Source of the DNA: Serilophus lunatus
Lineage: Eukaryota > Chordata > Aves > Passeriformes > Eurylaimidae
Length of the DNA: 64,000 nucleotides
Assembly (NCBI GenBank): GCA_013399895.1
Contig: VXBA01003833.1
Coordinates: 56,796 to 120,795, forward strand
Direction of reading: 5' to 3'
Part shown: positions 12,162 through 22,480 of the stretch, one piece after another
Layout: each line of letters begins with the position of its first letter
Numbering within the stretch: position 1 is the stretch's first letter
Made by a program: the position numbers and the translations under genes
Notes under the pieces: model-generated
Told to the model about the DNA's origin: nothing
Database searches by the model: none
The model's input: the letters and a program-made list of their open reading frames with translations, nothing else

Positions 12162-12183
12162 GTGATGGGCCAGGGCCCATCAC
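12162..12183. repeat. Perfect 10-bp inverted repeat, 2-base spacer
   Basis: GTGATGGGCC at 12162-12171 and GGCCCATCAC at 12174-12183 flank AG. It is a GC-rich palindrome in otherwise AT-rich sequence. A T-run lies about 20 bases upstream rather than downstream, so it is not a terminator layout, and the host is a eukaryote in any case. Confidence 0.9.
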
Positions 12184-12442
12184 CAGCTTTTTGTTAATTA
12201 TTAGTACATCAAGGGGAAGAAGATCCATTGATATGAAGTTGATATGAAGCACAATATCATTCAGTGATAAGGATATTATAATCTGATATTAAAGCACAGG
12301 CTGATCTGCAAAGGACATAGATTTGCTTAAAAATAAATTAGCTGTTATCAAACAAGTGAATGAAAAATCTTATTTAATTATGGACATCAGAATGAAGAAT
12401 ATGGAAAAGACAATTCTGGGAGAGGGTAAAGATATATCCTGG

Positions 12443-12728
12443 AGTCATGGTATCCCAGAATGGTTTGGGTTGGGAGGGACCTCAAATCACATCCAGTGCC
12501 CCCCTCTGCCCTGGGCAGGGACACCTCCCACTGTCCCAGGTGGCTCCAACCTGGCCTTGGGCACTTGCAGGGATGGGGCAGCCACAGCTTCTCTGGGCAC
12601 CCTGTGCCAGGGCCTCCCCACCCTCACAGCCAGGAAGTCTTTCCCAATATCCCACCTAACCCTGCTCTGTGTCAGTTTGCATCCATTCCCCCGTGTCCTC
12701 TCCCTCCAGGCCCTTGTCCAGAGCGATG
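12443..12728 (-). mobile_element. CR1 LINE 3' end fragment
   Basis: Reverse-complement CR1: 'CATGGTATCCCAGAATGGTT' with 'GGGTTGGGAGGGACC', 'GGCAGGGACACCTCCCACTG', 'GGATGGGGCAGCCACAGCTT', 'CCTCACAGCCAGGAAGTC', 'CCCGTGTCCTCTCCCTCCAG'. The core of about 45 bases around the GGGGCAGCCACAG block is identical to that in the 36690 copy, so divergence is low there. The 158- and 93-codon plus frames that run through it are repeat artefacts. Confidence 0.92.
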
Positions 12729-12749
12729 CCTTAAAGGATAGGCCTTATA

Positions 12750-13130
12750 TATCTGGGGATTCACTTTTGCTGGGTAGCTTGAAAACTGAGGGCCCATAAA
12801 GGCTTGTGCTCAGATGTTAGCAATTCTCCCGTACAGATAAAAGGGTATCAAGACAAACACAGGCTCAGGCCTCCCAGGGCTGCCACGGGTACAAGTCTGG
12901 GGATGGGACAGGTAATAAGGGACACTCCTGTTGGACATGTAAGGGACATAAGAGGTAGATGGACTCTGGTTGGATGGTAAGATGGGTGGTAGTTAGGAAG
13001 GTTATAAATGTAGAGAGATTGTAATTCTTTTTCTCTTTGGACCATGGGATCTTCACCAATAAAGCTGTTCTCCCTTTACTCCTATCCAGATGTGTATTTG
13101 TCTCAATTTTTTTATCTCGCCTTACAGGCA
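12750..13130 (+). mobile_element. Probable solo LTR of an endogenous retrovirus
   Basis: The layout fits a retroviral LTR read on the plus strand: a TATA box (TATAAAT, 13003-13009), a polyadenylation signal (AATAAA, 13058-13063) about 50 bases later, then a U5-like end with 'GTGTATTTGTCTCA' and 'CGCCTTACAGGCA', ending in CA at 13130. That U5 wording is reminiscent of songbird LTRs, from memory. The 5' edge is uncertain: a TG start could be near 12750 or as late as about 12930. No primer-binding site, gag, pol or env sequence follows, so if real it is a solo LTR. It sits directly next to the CR1 at 12443-12728. Confidence 0.5.
13003..13063 (+). promoter_or_regulatory. TATA box and poly(A) signal of the LTR candidate
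   Basis: TATAAAT at 13003-13009 and AATAAA at 13058-13063 are spaced as in a compact LTR with a short R region. This is the strongest internal support for the LTR call. It says nothing about present-day transcription. Confidence 0.5.
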
Positions 13131-14724
13131 ATAGAAGTCTCTCTCCATCTTTCATGTAGGGTCCTCCCAAGTACTGTTACTTCCTTGCAACTCTGTAATC
13201 TCGTTTGAGAAACAGAACTCATTTTATTAAAATAGTGAAAAAACAAGGGAAGAGAATAATTTTGGTTTAAAATTCCTAAGAATCTTGAATCAATTGCAGA
13301 TTTAAAAAATACACTTCTATTATGGTATCAATTGCTAATATTTTAAAAGAGAGAAAGCACTTTGCAGGTGTAGGTAGTTTAAAAAGAAATCTGAATTTCA
13401 ACACAAATATATTTCAAATTGTCACACATACACACATGTCCACTGTGGCATCAGATAAGCTGTCCATGGTGTCAGCCACCTTTGATTTGGGTGACATTTC
13501 TGAAATCAGTGCAATGTTTTATTATAAGAAATTTATAAGATTTATCTCTATGGAAACATTTTTTTTGCTATTTTGTGAAATGGCTGCATTTAGCTGAAGT
13601 TTAGACCAACAAAGGCAAACAAAAAAGAACCTTGGCTGTGGCAAGTGAAAGAGCTTCTTATGATGCCCCATGGCTGAAATGAGGAAAGTGAAGATTAAAA
13701 AAACAAAAAGACAAAAAACTCCACCCCTTCATAACTTATCTCAATCCATTAAAAAAAAAAAAAAAAAAAAGAGTTTATGTGTCTCTCCATGTCATGGAAA
13801 ATTATCAAAGTGAACATACTGTTTGTGGCAAAACAGGGAAATAATTCCCAATGCTGTTATTTGTCCTGAGAGCTGTAGAATTATCCACTTGATCCATGGG
13901 CACTGACGGGGGTGGACACAGACACAGCAGAAAAGACAGGAGCTGGGAATGAGGGGTGAGCTTTTCCTCTGATCTCCTCCTGTCCAGCTCTAGCTGCCAC
14001 TCACCCCTGGGAGGCAATTAACAGCACTCTGATATTAGAAGTATTTCCACGCTAATTAATTTCATAGAGAAATGTCAAGATTTCTGCAATACCCAACACA
14101 AGGCTTTTTTGTACTGAATTACATCCAGCAGTTTGTTAAAATGGCACTTCAGGGTTTTGGAGAGAGATTTTCAAAGGCACAAATCAGACATGACTGTAAC
14201 TCTAAATGTCTCTCTTTTTTTTTTTATCCCTCCTTTTTTATTTTTTAAATGCTTTTGAAAAATACCACTATCTCTGCATAGAATCACTTAGTTTTCACTC
14301 TGCCCTGAGTTCTGTTAAATTCATCTGTACATCCAGAAAAGCATTATTAGAGATGTTGCTCAAAATCTCAAGTATGTATTAAGCAAGTAGCAGACAAATG
14401 AAAGACAAAAAAAAAAACAACCAACTTTCTAATGATAAGAAAATTAAGCCTTCACTAATTTTCTACTGATTTTTAATTCCTAATAAATAGCAATGCTATG
14501 CTTTGTGAAGGAAAGGTAAGCTGACCTTAATACTTCCATAATGCCAATCTCCTAAAGACATTTCTATTTCTTTTCTCCCTTCTCAGCCTCAGGAAATCAT
14601 GTAATGATCTTTAAAACCGAGAGGAACCCTAAAGCAATGCACTCCAAATTCAGCAGCCTGGTGTGGCTCCAACAAAAACGTGTGCAGGTTGGGCAGGACA
14701 AACCCCTGATCTCCACAAGAGGGA
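13131..14724. other. Unique AT-rich DNA with A/T runs
   Basis: Contains a 20-base A-run at 13751-13770, a T-run at about 14215-14225 and an A-run at about 14408-14419. The 91-codon plus frame (13322-13597) and 70-codon minus frame (13805-14017) have no recognisable domain. No gene seen. Confidence 0.6.
13751..13770 (+). repeat. Poly(A) tract (20 A)
   Basis: Uninterrupted run of A between CCATT and GAG. An A-rich lead-in (about 13695-13720) precedes it. No adjacent retrocopy recognised. Confidence 0.9.
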
Positions 14725-14872
14725 CCATTCCAGGGTGGGGGTGGTCACCTCCCACTGCCCTGGGGAGCCTGCTCAGTGTCCAACCACCCTCTGGGGGAAG
14801 AACCTTTTCCTGATTTCCAAACTAACCTTGACCTGACACAATTCCAGCAGTTCTCTCTGGTCCTTACAGTGT
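14725..14872 (-). mobile_element. CR1 LINE internal 3' fragment
   Basis: Contains 'GGGACCATTCCAGGGTGG', 'CCTGGGGAGCCTGCTCAGTG', 'TCCAACCACCCTCTGGGGG', 'GAAGAACCTTTTCCTGATTT' and 'CCTTGACCTGACACA'. This is the complement of the CR1 3' untranslated middle. The terminal repeat end is missing, so both sides are truncated or decayed. Confidence 0.75.
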
Positions 14873-16224
14873 AGTCCTGAAAAAGTTGTTAAAGGAGTGA
14901 CCACATCTCTCAGGGTACTGGCACAGCATTGTATCAAATTGGCATCTTTCCATTGATGTCTCCTGAGGAGCTCAGAGCTCTTTGTAGTGTGGGTAATGTG
15001 ATTAAAAGTTGAGAATTACTCAGTGAGAACCTCCTCATCAAAACCTTCATGTTTAGATTAGTCAAACACCTCTGGACTGGCCACAAGAAGGTTATAGATC
15101 TGCCCCAGTCCTGCTCAAACATTTTTGAGGTGCGTTCTAGGAGAGTGAACTGAAATCATTCTTGAGATTTCAAGAGTTCTAAAGTTTTGATTAACAAAAT
15201 CTTCTTATCCCTTCCTCCACAACCCAGTCCTAAACCAGTATAAATAACAGCCATTATTCACTTGAAATTCCTCTAGAACTGCAATTTATCAACCTTTAGC
15301 ATTTTTATCTTCTAGTTCACATAAAGAAACTGTTCCTATATAATGGGGAAGTGAGGCCTTGGGTTGAGCGAGGTGCACCATGAGACAGTAGTTCGAAAGA
15401 GCTCAGTCTGTGTACTTGGAAATGATTGATAATTGTTTGGTTTAGCTGTAGTGTGATACTGAGAAACAGATTTTGAAAAGTCTACTCACAATCTAATGAT
15501 GCTGCTGTGATGAATGTACCCTCAGTACATTTCTTTGGAGAAAGAATAATCCCCTGTTGTCCTGATAGACCTGCTGTTTTACTCTAATTGAGGAAGACAA
15601 ACAATCCCATGAGCTGTGATGTCAACAAACCTCTTAGTAATAAAAAAGTTTTGGAGTGCTTAGACTCCAAAAAGTAGGACACTGGTAATTTAATTGCTAG
15701 GAGATAAGTTTGATCAAAGCTGAAGAATGTGGACTGCATCCTCAGATATAAAAGGCTTCATTTAGAAAATGGACTTAATAACAAGCACATTTATTCATTG
15801 TTGGAGACTTGTGATTATTAATATTTGATCTAAAGAATGCCTTATATTTAAGGCTCTTCCATTATTTACATTTATTATCCAGTTTTCTCCTGCCATTTCA
15901 TTCTGGCTTCACTATTGCTAAGAAATCTGTAACCAAGATAATCACATTATCTGCCATCAGGGCTGCAATCTGCTTAACTGGAAAAGCCAAACCCAATCTT
16001 GCAGTGCTGCTGCTGACAGAGGATTTAACAAGAGCTGATTCTCCTCGGAGCAATTCACCCTCCTGACTTCCAAAGGAAGGGTGCAAAAACCTGGGAAGTT
16101 CGCTCCACTCCAAAAGGCTGAAATTTAGCTTCTGCTCCCAGCCCCCAAGAGCCAAATGGGGAAGGCAGGACAAGGAAACTGAAGTCCAGTTCTGCCTGAC
16201 ACAAGAGTCTGTGTCCTGTGGTGA
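14873..16224. other. Unique DNA, no gene seen
   Basis: The longest frame is 127 codons on the minus strand (15898-16281). It runs into the small CR1 tail that follows and has no recognisable motif, signal or domain. No repeats or structured RNA noticed. Confidence 0.55.
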
Positions 16225-16275
16225 GAGAATCATGGAATCGTTGTGTTTGGAGAAGACCTCTGAGACCACCATCGT
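16225..16275 (-). mobile_element. Very short CR1 LINE tail
   Basis: 'AGAATCATGGAATCGTTGTG' followed by 'TTTGGAGAAGACCTCTGAGA' and 'CCACCATCG' is the extreme 3' end of a minus-strand CR1, about 50 bases long. The match is clear in wording but short. Confidence 0.6.
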
Positions 16276-16462
16276 ATACATTTCAGCTTTTTAAAGCAGT
16301 AAATATACATTGAAATGTTTAATATTCTGCCTGGTTGGTTCAGCCTCATTGAAAATACAAGCAAACACAATTGTTGGAGAAAATATTAAGATTTTTCTAA
16401 GGAAGGTCATTCACAGTAACTCAATTACATTACGATTTTTGGCTGAAAGGGATTAATTTTAC

Positions 16463-16487
16463 TTTTTTTTTTTTTTTTTTTTTTTTT
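16463..16487. repeat. Poly(T) tract (25 T)
   Basis: Uninterrupted T-run. On the minus strand it is a poly(A), but no retrocopy was recognised on the corresponding side (positions above 16487). It is probably a slippage product. Confidence 0.9.
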
Positions 16488-18244
16488 AAAGGTACTCCTT
16501 GTGTTTCCAATGCAACTGCCCAGAGCAATCAGAACAACCTTATAGTATGACTATTTGACCAACTAGAACTGAGAATCTGGAATTTCCTTTTTTCTGTTCT
16601 TTTTTCCTTTTTTTCTTTTTTTCTTAACACAGGATGATTTTTCCTGTGTCTAAGCTTCAAATAAATAATAATTTCAGTTCTGCCAAGAGAAAGAAAAAGA
16701 TCCACCTTGTGCACAGCATGTGAATGGGGAATAGTCAAACCTGAATCATTCTGTAACTTCTCTGATTTATTCATTTTCTAAAAAACTGTGTCTACTATAG
16801 TTAAGAGTCCCAAAATAAAGTATTTTTCAATTTAGAGCTCATGGAGAGAATAAAGTGTGATGTATCAGCTCAAACTGTCAGCCTCATTGAGAAGTTTATT
16901 TCTTTGGAAACTGTTTAAGAAAAGCATGTTTATTATGAATGTTCAAGAGAATTAAGAACTAAGACCAAAAAGTCACTTCAGGAATTAAAATCCTGATTAG
17001 CTCCACTCTTCCCTGAGAGCTCTTCCTCCTGTGTCACTTATTTCAATACCTGAATTACACTAAATTAGAGTTCTCCAGGATGGAATCTGTCATCATTGTG
17101 TTTTACACCTAATTCCTGTCAAATATAATGAATTTTACTACATTGGTGTATTTCTTTTGCTTTGTTTTGTACTTAAATACAAATCAGAAGATTTTTCACC
17201 GAATCTGAACTAATTGCTTCATGAAACCAAAGAGATCCTCACCAACTGATGAGTGGCAGGGCAAATCCATTGCATTGCATTCAGAGGATTCCTCTCCTTT
17301 GTTTGCTGCTCTTTCCAGTCCCAGCTCAAGCCAATAGCAAGTCTGAACGTGTTTTCCTGCTGTTCCCAAATAATCTACCTGGGCATCACTTTTTGAGTCA
17401 CTAAACCACTTAAATATAAAGGAAACAAACCACCAATAATATACTCATGTTGTCTCAAACCTGTGTGTGATAAATATTTTTAGCTTGTAGACCAAGCTCT
17501 CAATGATTTAAAATTATCGAAGATGTGATTTTCACTATTCAACAATTCTTGACCTAAAGAAGCACCAAATATTTTCAGATCTCCAGATGAAAAGCAGAAA
17601 TCCTAGCTGACTCATGAGATTGAAATAGGATTTTGTCACAGATTAATGAGGATGAAGTTTAATTGTTACTGTTAACCTGCCCTGGATCAGTGCTGCAGAT
17701 TGTCAGCAAGGGACCCACAGTTCTGTGAGAAATGAAAAATGTCTTGTGTATAGAAGACAAAAGCAGGAATTTGCCTTGTTTTTTCACTTGTATGTGAAAA
17801 GAAAGAATGATTTTTTTAGAAAGCTTACTGACCAGCATATTAAAAAATACCAGAAAATATTTGATTTCAGTGGGGTTTTTTTGTAGTTGTCTTTATTCTT
17901 GGAAGTAGCAAGTTCTGAAGACTTTCTGTGACGATGGGACCTTGTTTCTGACTCAGCAAAGAACTTCCCCTTATTGTAGGAAATTACTGTTGTGCAAAAA
18001 TCAAGGATTATCTTTATGTTTTACAGTCACAGTTCTTGCATCATATTGGGCTCCTTAAACTCTGTCCTTGTCCCTTTCCTTGTCTACCCATAAATTGTCC
18101 TCTAATGTCAATGTTGTTTTCACTGACAATTTTGAATAGATGATTTATCTTTGACAACACTGCAAAGGGAGACAAAACTAACAAAAAACAGCCCCAAAAT
18201 ATTTTCCACAATCACCAGTTTAAGGTCTGTATTGGGTTTATGAG

Positions 18245-18380
18245 ACAAAGTTTTATATTATATTTTTTGGTTAAATTTTATAAATTTTGGTTAAAATTTA
18301 ATTTAGTTAAAATCAAAATTAAATATTAATTTTATTAATGAAATATTAAATGGCAATAAATTAAATTATTTTTCCCCAAA
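18245..18380. repeat. AT-rich low-complexity patch
   Basis: Almost only A and T, with recurring TTAAAATTTAA and ATTAAATTA words. No exact repeat unit. Confidence 0.7.
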
Positions 18381-20092
18381 TTGAGCTGTTTTGCCCATAT
18401 AGTAATTAATGAATGATCTCCCTGTCCTTATCTAGACTGACAAGTTTTTCATCTTATTTTCTCTCAGCCTTGTTGAAGAAGGAGAGTGAGACAGGGGTTT
18501 GATGGGCACATGGTAGATAGATTAACCCACCTTGTGTTACATTAAAAAGTCGGATTTCTTACTTTAAAAAACCCCAAACCAACAACAACCTTCTGCCAGC
18601 TGAAATAAGGACTTAAACTACTTGAAAAGGTCCAGGGCTGTTTGTGTTCTGGATCCCACTATGCAGGATATAACTTCTGAGTTCCAAATTCAAAATATTG
18701 ACATATTTAAAACCATTTTTTTGGCAGTTTGAGATTTGAAACAAACATTTGATCTTTGAAATTGTGCTACTCAGACAAGTAACAGTCAACAATTTTTAAT
18801 GATTCATAAGCTTCGCTCCTTTATGGTGCTTGGAAGCATCTCAAATTACGTCAAATTATTTTAATGTGAAAAGTAATAGGGAATACCAAACCTGAGGAAA
18901 TAAACAAAGTGAAATACTGGAATTATAGGATCTGAGAGGGAACTGATTTCTCCAGCTGCAGAGGTAGCACAGGCTTTCTACACCCATCATCCTAATTATT
19001 GATGTAATAATATTCCGGAGGGGAATAAAAATTGCAATCCATTTCTAAGCAATATATTCATTCTTAGAAATTCTATGAAATGCTGAGGGTGTAATATGAA
19101 AAGAAGGATTAACTTCAAGGCAAATGTCATTGGAAATCGACTCTTTTTTGGTGCAAAATAATTCCTTCAAATTTGTGCTTGAAAATGCAGGAAGATGTTA
19201 TGAGTGACATGACTGAAAATGAAAGTTATTTGGGTTGTGTAGTTCTCTGTGATCCCCTGTAATTCTGCACAACACTTTTCTCCCCATCTTCTGATAAATC
19301 TGAATTACAAGCCTGGGGCAGCACAGACCATCTCAGGTGGAGCTGCCCAGGAGTCTTTCAGTGTCTCCCAACAATCACAGCTTTGCTTTTCTACTTGGAA
19401 CAGATTCCTGGGCCGAATTCTCTCTTTTTTTTTCATCTTTTCTTTTTAAAATTGCATTTATTTTTAACCAGACATGCCCCATTGGCTTTATGGCCTGCCC
19501 ATACTCTGAGGGGATCTGTGAAACTGCCACTCTTTCAAAGCAATCAAACTTTTCTTGGCCTGAAGGAACACAATACTGGCAAAGAACTGTGATTCCATTT
19601 GGCCCTGTTTATTTCCAAGTTAGGAGTGCTATTTCTCAGAAACTAGAGATGGGGATCTGTGAGGAACTGGGGGTTTTAATTGTCTTAAAAAATAGCTACT
19701 CTAACAAGCTGTCCAAGGAAGCCTCTTGCCAGGGTATTGAAGAGAAAGGCTGAGGGCAGGAGGCCACAGCCAACCAATGTGAGATCTGTGGAGGCTAGGG
19801 GCAAGTCTCTGGGGACATGATGCTTCTTTGGGGACACTTATCTAAAGGAGTCCAGTGCTGACTCTGGATGTGATGTTTATCTGCCATGGCCAGGCCATGT
19901 CAAAGGGGCCCCTCTGTGCCTACACCCACCTTTCCCTGGACAGAGCCTCACTTTTAGAAGGGGGGCCTCCAAAAATCCCCTCCCCAGCCTAAATGCCTGC
20001 AAAAAGCAGCACCTCCAGCCTCTGCAAAACCAGCATAACTGTGCAAAACCAGTCTCCCCACACGCCGGGTGGCACCAGGAGGGTTTTGAGGG

Positions 20093-20100
20093 TATATAAA
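20093..20100 (+). promoter_or_regulatory. TATA box (TATATAAA)
   Basis: Sits in a GC-richer context (GGG before, CCC after) about 340 bases into the LTR candidate. It is the best core-promoter-like motif in the window. With no gene downstream, it most likely belongs to the LTR. Confidence 0.5.
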
Positions 20101-20206
20101 CCCTTGGACTTTATGTTTCAGGGGCTTCTCTCTCCCACCACTCCCGGATGGGCCAAGACACAACAACCACCAAGTTCACCAGAGACCTTTGAGTGATGAA
20201 TATAAA

Positions 20207-20300
20207 CTCTTACTTTTTCACTTTCTTTCTTTTCCCTTGCTCATCTTAACTCTTGTTCTTTTCTCTCTTTCTTTCTCTCTTTTCCCTTCCATATATTCTT
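20207..20300 (+). repeat. Pyrimidine-rich tract
   Basis: Long T/C stretch made of CTTTCTTTC, TTTTCCC and TCTCTC words, lying just after the presumed R region of the LTR candidate. Confidence 0.75.
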
Positions 20301-20405
20301 GAGTGATACCTTTATGCTTCATATCACCATATAACTATGGATAATAGCAACTAGAATGGCTTCACGCCTGTTTTCCTTTGCAACCAAACTGTTCTAAAAT
20401 AAACC

Positions 20406-21000
20406 ATATATATACATATATATATATCTCTGTAGCAGTGATCATCTGGAATTGATTTGCTTCCCTGAACACCCCTCGCTGTCAATAAAGATGTGAATAA
20501 TGAGTCGGGACAGAAGTGCTGCTCACAGGCAGCTCTGCCACCTTGTTCAGCCCTGACTGTGCTGTGCAAATTACAGCAAAATAGAGTCCAGTGCCTGCTT
20601 TTAGTAGTTCTAATACAGAGTCACACATATTAACACATACACACACACTTTTAATAAAACCAATATGTTAACATTATCCTTTTAGCAATATTGAAATTAT
20701 TATCATTTTTCTTATTCCTCACAATGTCCTGGAAAAAGATGTTATCTCCTTTGTTCCAATTTGTGACTCAAAACATATTGAAAAATAAAAATAGTCCCAT
20801 TCATAAGGATTCTTCTTCATATTTTTAAAATTTCTTTTTTTTATAGAGAACCTAGACCTTTAAAAGTAAAAAAAAACCAACAAACAAAACAACAACAAAG
20901 CCAAACCCTACTGTGGGGAAATTCCCTGTCAGGAGGTAGAAGAACATCAGTGAAAACAAAGTTCCCTAAGTTTCAATGTAATGATTGTAACAATTTGCTA
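20406..21000. other. Unique DNA with TA and CA dinucleotide patches
   Basis: (TA)n-like run at 20406-20428, AATAAA at 20484-20489, an ACACATAC patch at about 20622-20650, and an A/C-rich patch at about 20868-20900. Frames are 72 codons or fewer and unrecognised. Confidence 0.55.
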
Positions 21001-21340
21001 CATAAGTAGGCTGGAATAGATAAACATAACTTCTTCTAAAGCTGATTGTACCAGCCTTGAAAAGCTGTAATTGAGGTAAAGAAAGTCCAGGGAAGGATCT
21101 CTAAGGAAATAAAAATAATGAATGAAAGAAGAAACCATTTCTCTGAGTACATTATTCCACAATAATTAACATTTTTTATCGCTGCAGATATATCTGCAAT
21201 TAGCTGTCTGCAAACTGGGCTCTAAGTTAATTGATCCTGTTATACTTGTGTAAATCCCAGCTAATTCCATGTGCTTGGGAAAAGCTGCTCTGGTGAAGCT
21301 AATGGCAGGATCTGGTCAAACATATGGGCTGCTTTAATCA
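21001..21340. promoter_or_regulatory. Candidate conserved non-coding element (speculative)
   Basis: About 340 bases of unique, moderately complex sequence with at least five TAAT/ATTA cores (near 21069, 21163, 21199, 21228 and 21261), the class of site bound by homeodomain factors. A perfect 16-bp palindrome (TGCAGATATATCTGCA, 21183-21198) lies in the middle. There is no long frame and no repeat content, unlike the surroundings. The look is that of a developmental enhancer, but conservation cannot be judged from one sequence. Confidence 0.25.
21183..21198. repeat. Perfect 16-bp palindrome
   Basis: TGCAGATATATCTGCA equals its own reverse complement. It may be a dimeric binding site; the TGCAGAT half is repeated loosely as CTGTCTGCA just downstream. 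Confidence 0.9.
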
Positions 21341-21560
21341 TCAGAAGCTGCTCATTTGTGAATGTATAGCAACTAATACAAAGTAATTCTGGGATTCTGC
21401 AACACGAGTACTGAGCTGCAAAACAAGGAAAATCAAACACTTCCTTCTTTCTGAAGGTATATAAGCATTGTAACAGGTAGCTCCATAATAAAGAATGAAA
21501 GGATAAATTTGGATTTGGAAGTTTGTCCTTAAGACACCATATTTCTCCATCAGATCCGAC
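21341..21560. other. Short unique spacer
   Basis: No element recognised. A 69-codon minus frame (21341-21550) has no motif I know. Confidence 0.5.
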
Positions 21561-21725
21561 TTATTTTATTTTATTTTATTTTATTTTATTTTATTTTATT
21601 TTATTTTATTTTATTTTATTTTATTTTATTTTATTTTATTTTATTTTTATGANTTTATTTTATTTTATTTTATTTTATTTTATTTTATTTTATTTTATTT
21701 TATTTTATTTTATTTTATTTTTATG
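21561..21725. repeat. (TTTTA)n microsatellite with an ambiguous base
   Basis: About 32 near-perfect copies of the pentamer in two blocks, 21561-21645 and 21655-21725. They are split by 'TTTTTATGANTTTA', which contains the window's only N (21653). The continuous frame through it (FILFYFILFYF...) is an artefact. The N and the repeated 'TTTTTATGA' at both block ends suggest either a real interruption or an assembly join. Confidence 0.97.
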
Positions 21726-21862
21726 ATATTTTAGTTTGGTGTAGTTTAGTTTTTATTGTTTTATTTTTAATTATTTTATGTTTATATTTTATTTATTATG
21801 TTTTAATATTTTATATTATTATTTTATTTTTATTTTAATTTTTAAAAATTATTTTATTTTAT
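21726..21862. repeat. Degenerate TTTTA-derived flank
   Basis: ATTTTATTTTTAA-type words continue after the clean array, with G interruptions. This reads as older, mutated repeat at the array's edge. Confidence 0.8.
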
Positions 21863-21944
21863 GGGAGGTTTTGCCATTCCAGTGGTTCTTCTATAAAGCA
21901 AAAGATTGAGACAAATATAGAAAATGGCATAACATTGGAATTTT

Positions 21945-22055
21945 CACATATCTATATTTATAAATATGCATCTCACTCCTATATTTGTATATGTGAATAT
22001 ATGTCTATATATATATAGAATATATGTCTATATATATATATATACACACACTCTT
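21945..22055. repeat. TA-rich simple repeat
   Basis: 'ATATATGTCTATATATATA' occurs twice (about 22000-22018 and 22021-22045), then CACACAC. A local duplication of about 22 bases is visible. Confidence 0.75.
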
Positions 22056-22274
22056 AGCAGTGATATTACTAGCAAAATTTTTTAGAAAATATCACTGATT
22101 TTGCTTTCTTAATTTCTCTCAACATGGTAAAATTGACCTTGTCTTCGGCTGATGGCAATGATTGATTACATTTATTGAAATGCAGTAATTCCATCTAGTT
22201 CTACTGAGGAAGTATATTTTTTTCATCTGATTTTTTTCATCTTCCAGAATATTTAGATACATTTTTGTGTAAAG

Positions 22275-22480
22275 CATAGAATTTATAGAATCATAGAATG
22301 TATAAATGTATATATGTGTATTTATATACAATTGTATTGTATTGTACAATTGTGTATTTATATACATTATGTGTATGTAGTGTATAGTATATATAAAATA
22401 TAGATATAGTTATAAAATATATGTGATATAATATATATTAACATATACGTAAATATATAAATTATAGTATTGTAAGGGGG
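22275..22480. repeat. TA/TG-rich low-complexity tract with inverted ACAATTGT
   Basis: 'GTGTATTTATATACA' occurs twice, on either side of a small inverted repeat (ACAATTGT ... ACAATTGT around ATTGTATTGT), at about 22317-22367. The rest is TATATAAAATATAGATATAG-like words. Confidence 0.75.

Larger units (their letters stand above)
11386..12442. other. Unique AT-rich DNA with poly(A) and palindrome
   Basis: Holds an A-run at about 11789-11806 that continues into GAGAGAGAAAAAGAAA, and a 10-bp inverted repeat at 12162-12183. The 98-codon minus frame over the A-run (a long run of F) is an artefact. 'TTGATATGAAG' is doubled at about 12229-12249. No gene recognised. Confidence 0.6.
16276..19750. other. 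Unique AT-rich DNA, 3.5 kb without recognised elements
   Basis: Contains a T25 run (16463-16487), a T/C-rich patch (about 16585-16625) and an AT-only patch (about 18250-18380) built from TTAAAATTTAAT-like words. A 138-codon plus frame at 19337-19753 overlaps other frames. It has two weakly hydrophobic patches but no domain I know, and ends at the presumed LTR start. I regard it as non-coding. Confidence 0.55.
19751..20405 (+). mobile_element. Probable solo LTR of an endogenous retrovirus
   Basis: A GC-richer block with 'GCCAACCAATG' (CCAAT-like, about 19769) leads to a strong TATA box (TATATAAA, 20093-20100). Next come a variant poly(A) signal (AATATAAA, 20199-20206), a long pyrimidine-rich stretch (about 20207-20300), and 'ATATCACCATATAACTATGG' with 'AATAATAGC'. 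The order and wording fit an avian retroviral LTR (U3, R, long U5) as I remember such elements. A TG start could be at 19751; the end is uncertain (20350-20420). No primer-binding site or retroviral genes are adjacent. A host promoter is the alternative, but no gene follows. Confidence 0.45.

Noticed and set aside
12323..12799. 158-codon plus frame
   Set aside because: Its middle is CR1 antisense sequence; both ends are random AT-rich DNA.
19337..19753. 138-codon plus frame as a possible retroviral or secreted protein
   Set aside because: No domain or family motif, three overlapping registers, and a T-rich origin for the hydrophobic part. Proximity to the LTR candidate alone is not evidence.
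21523..21726. 67-codon F/I/L/Y-rich frame as a membrane peptide
   Set aside because: Direct translation of the TTTTA microsatellite.
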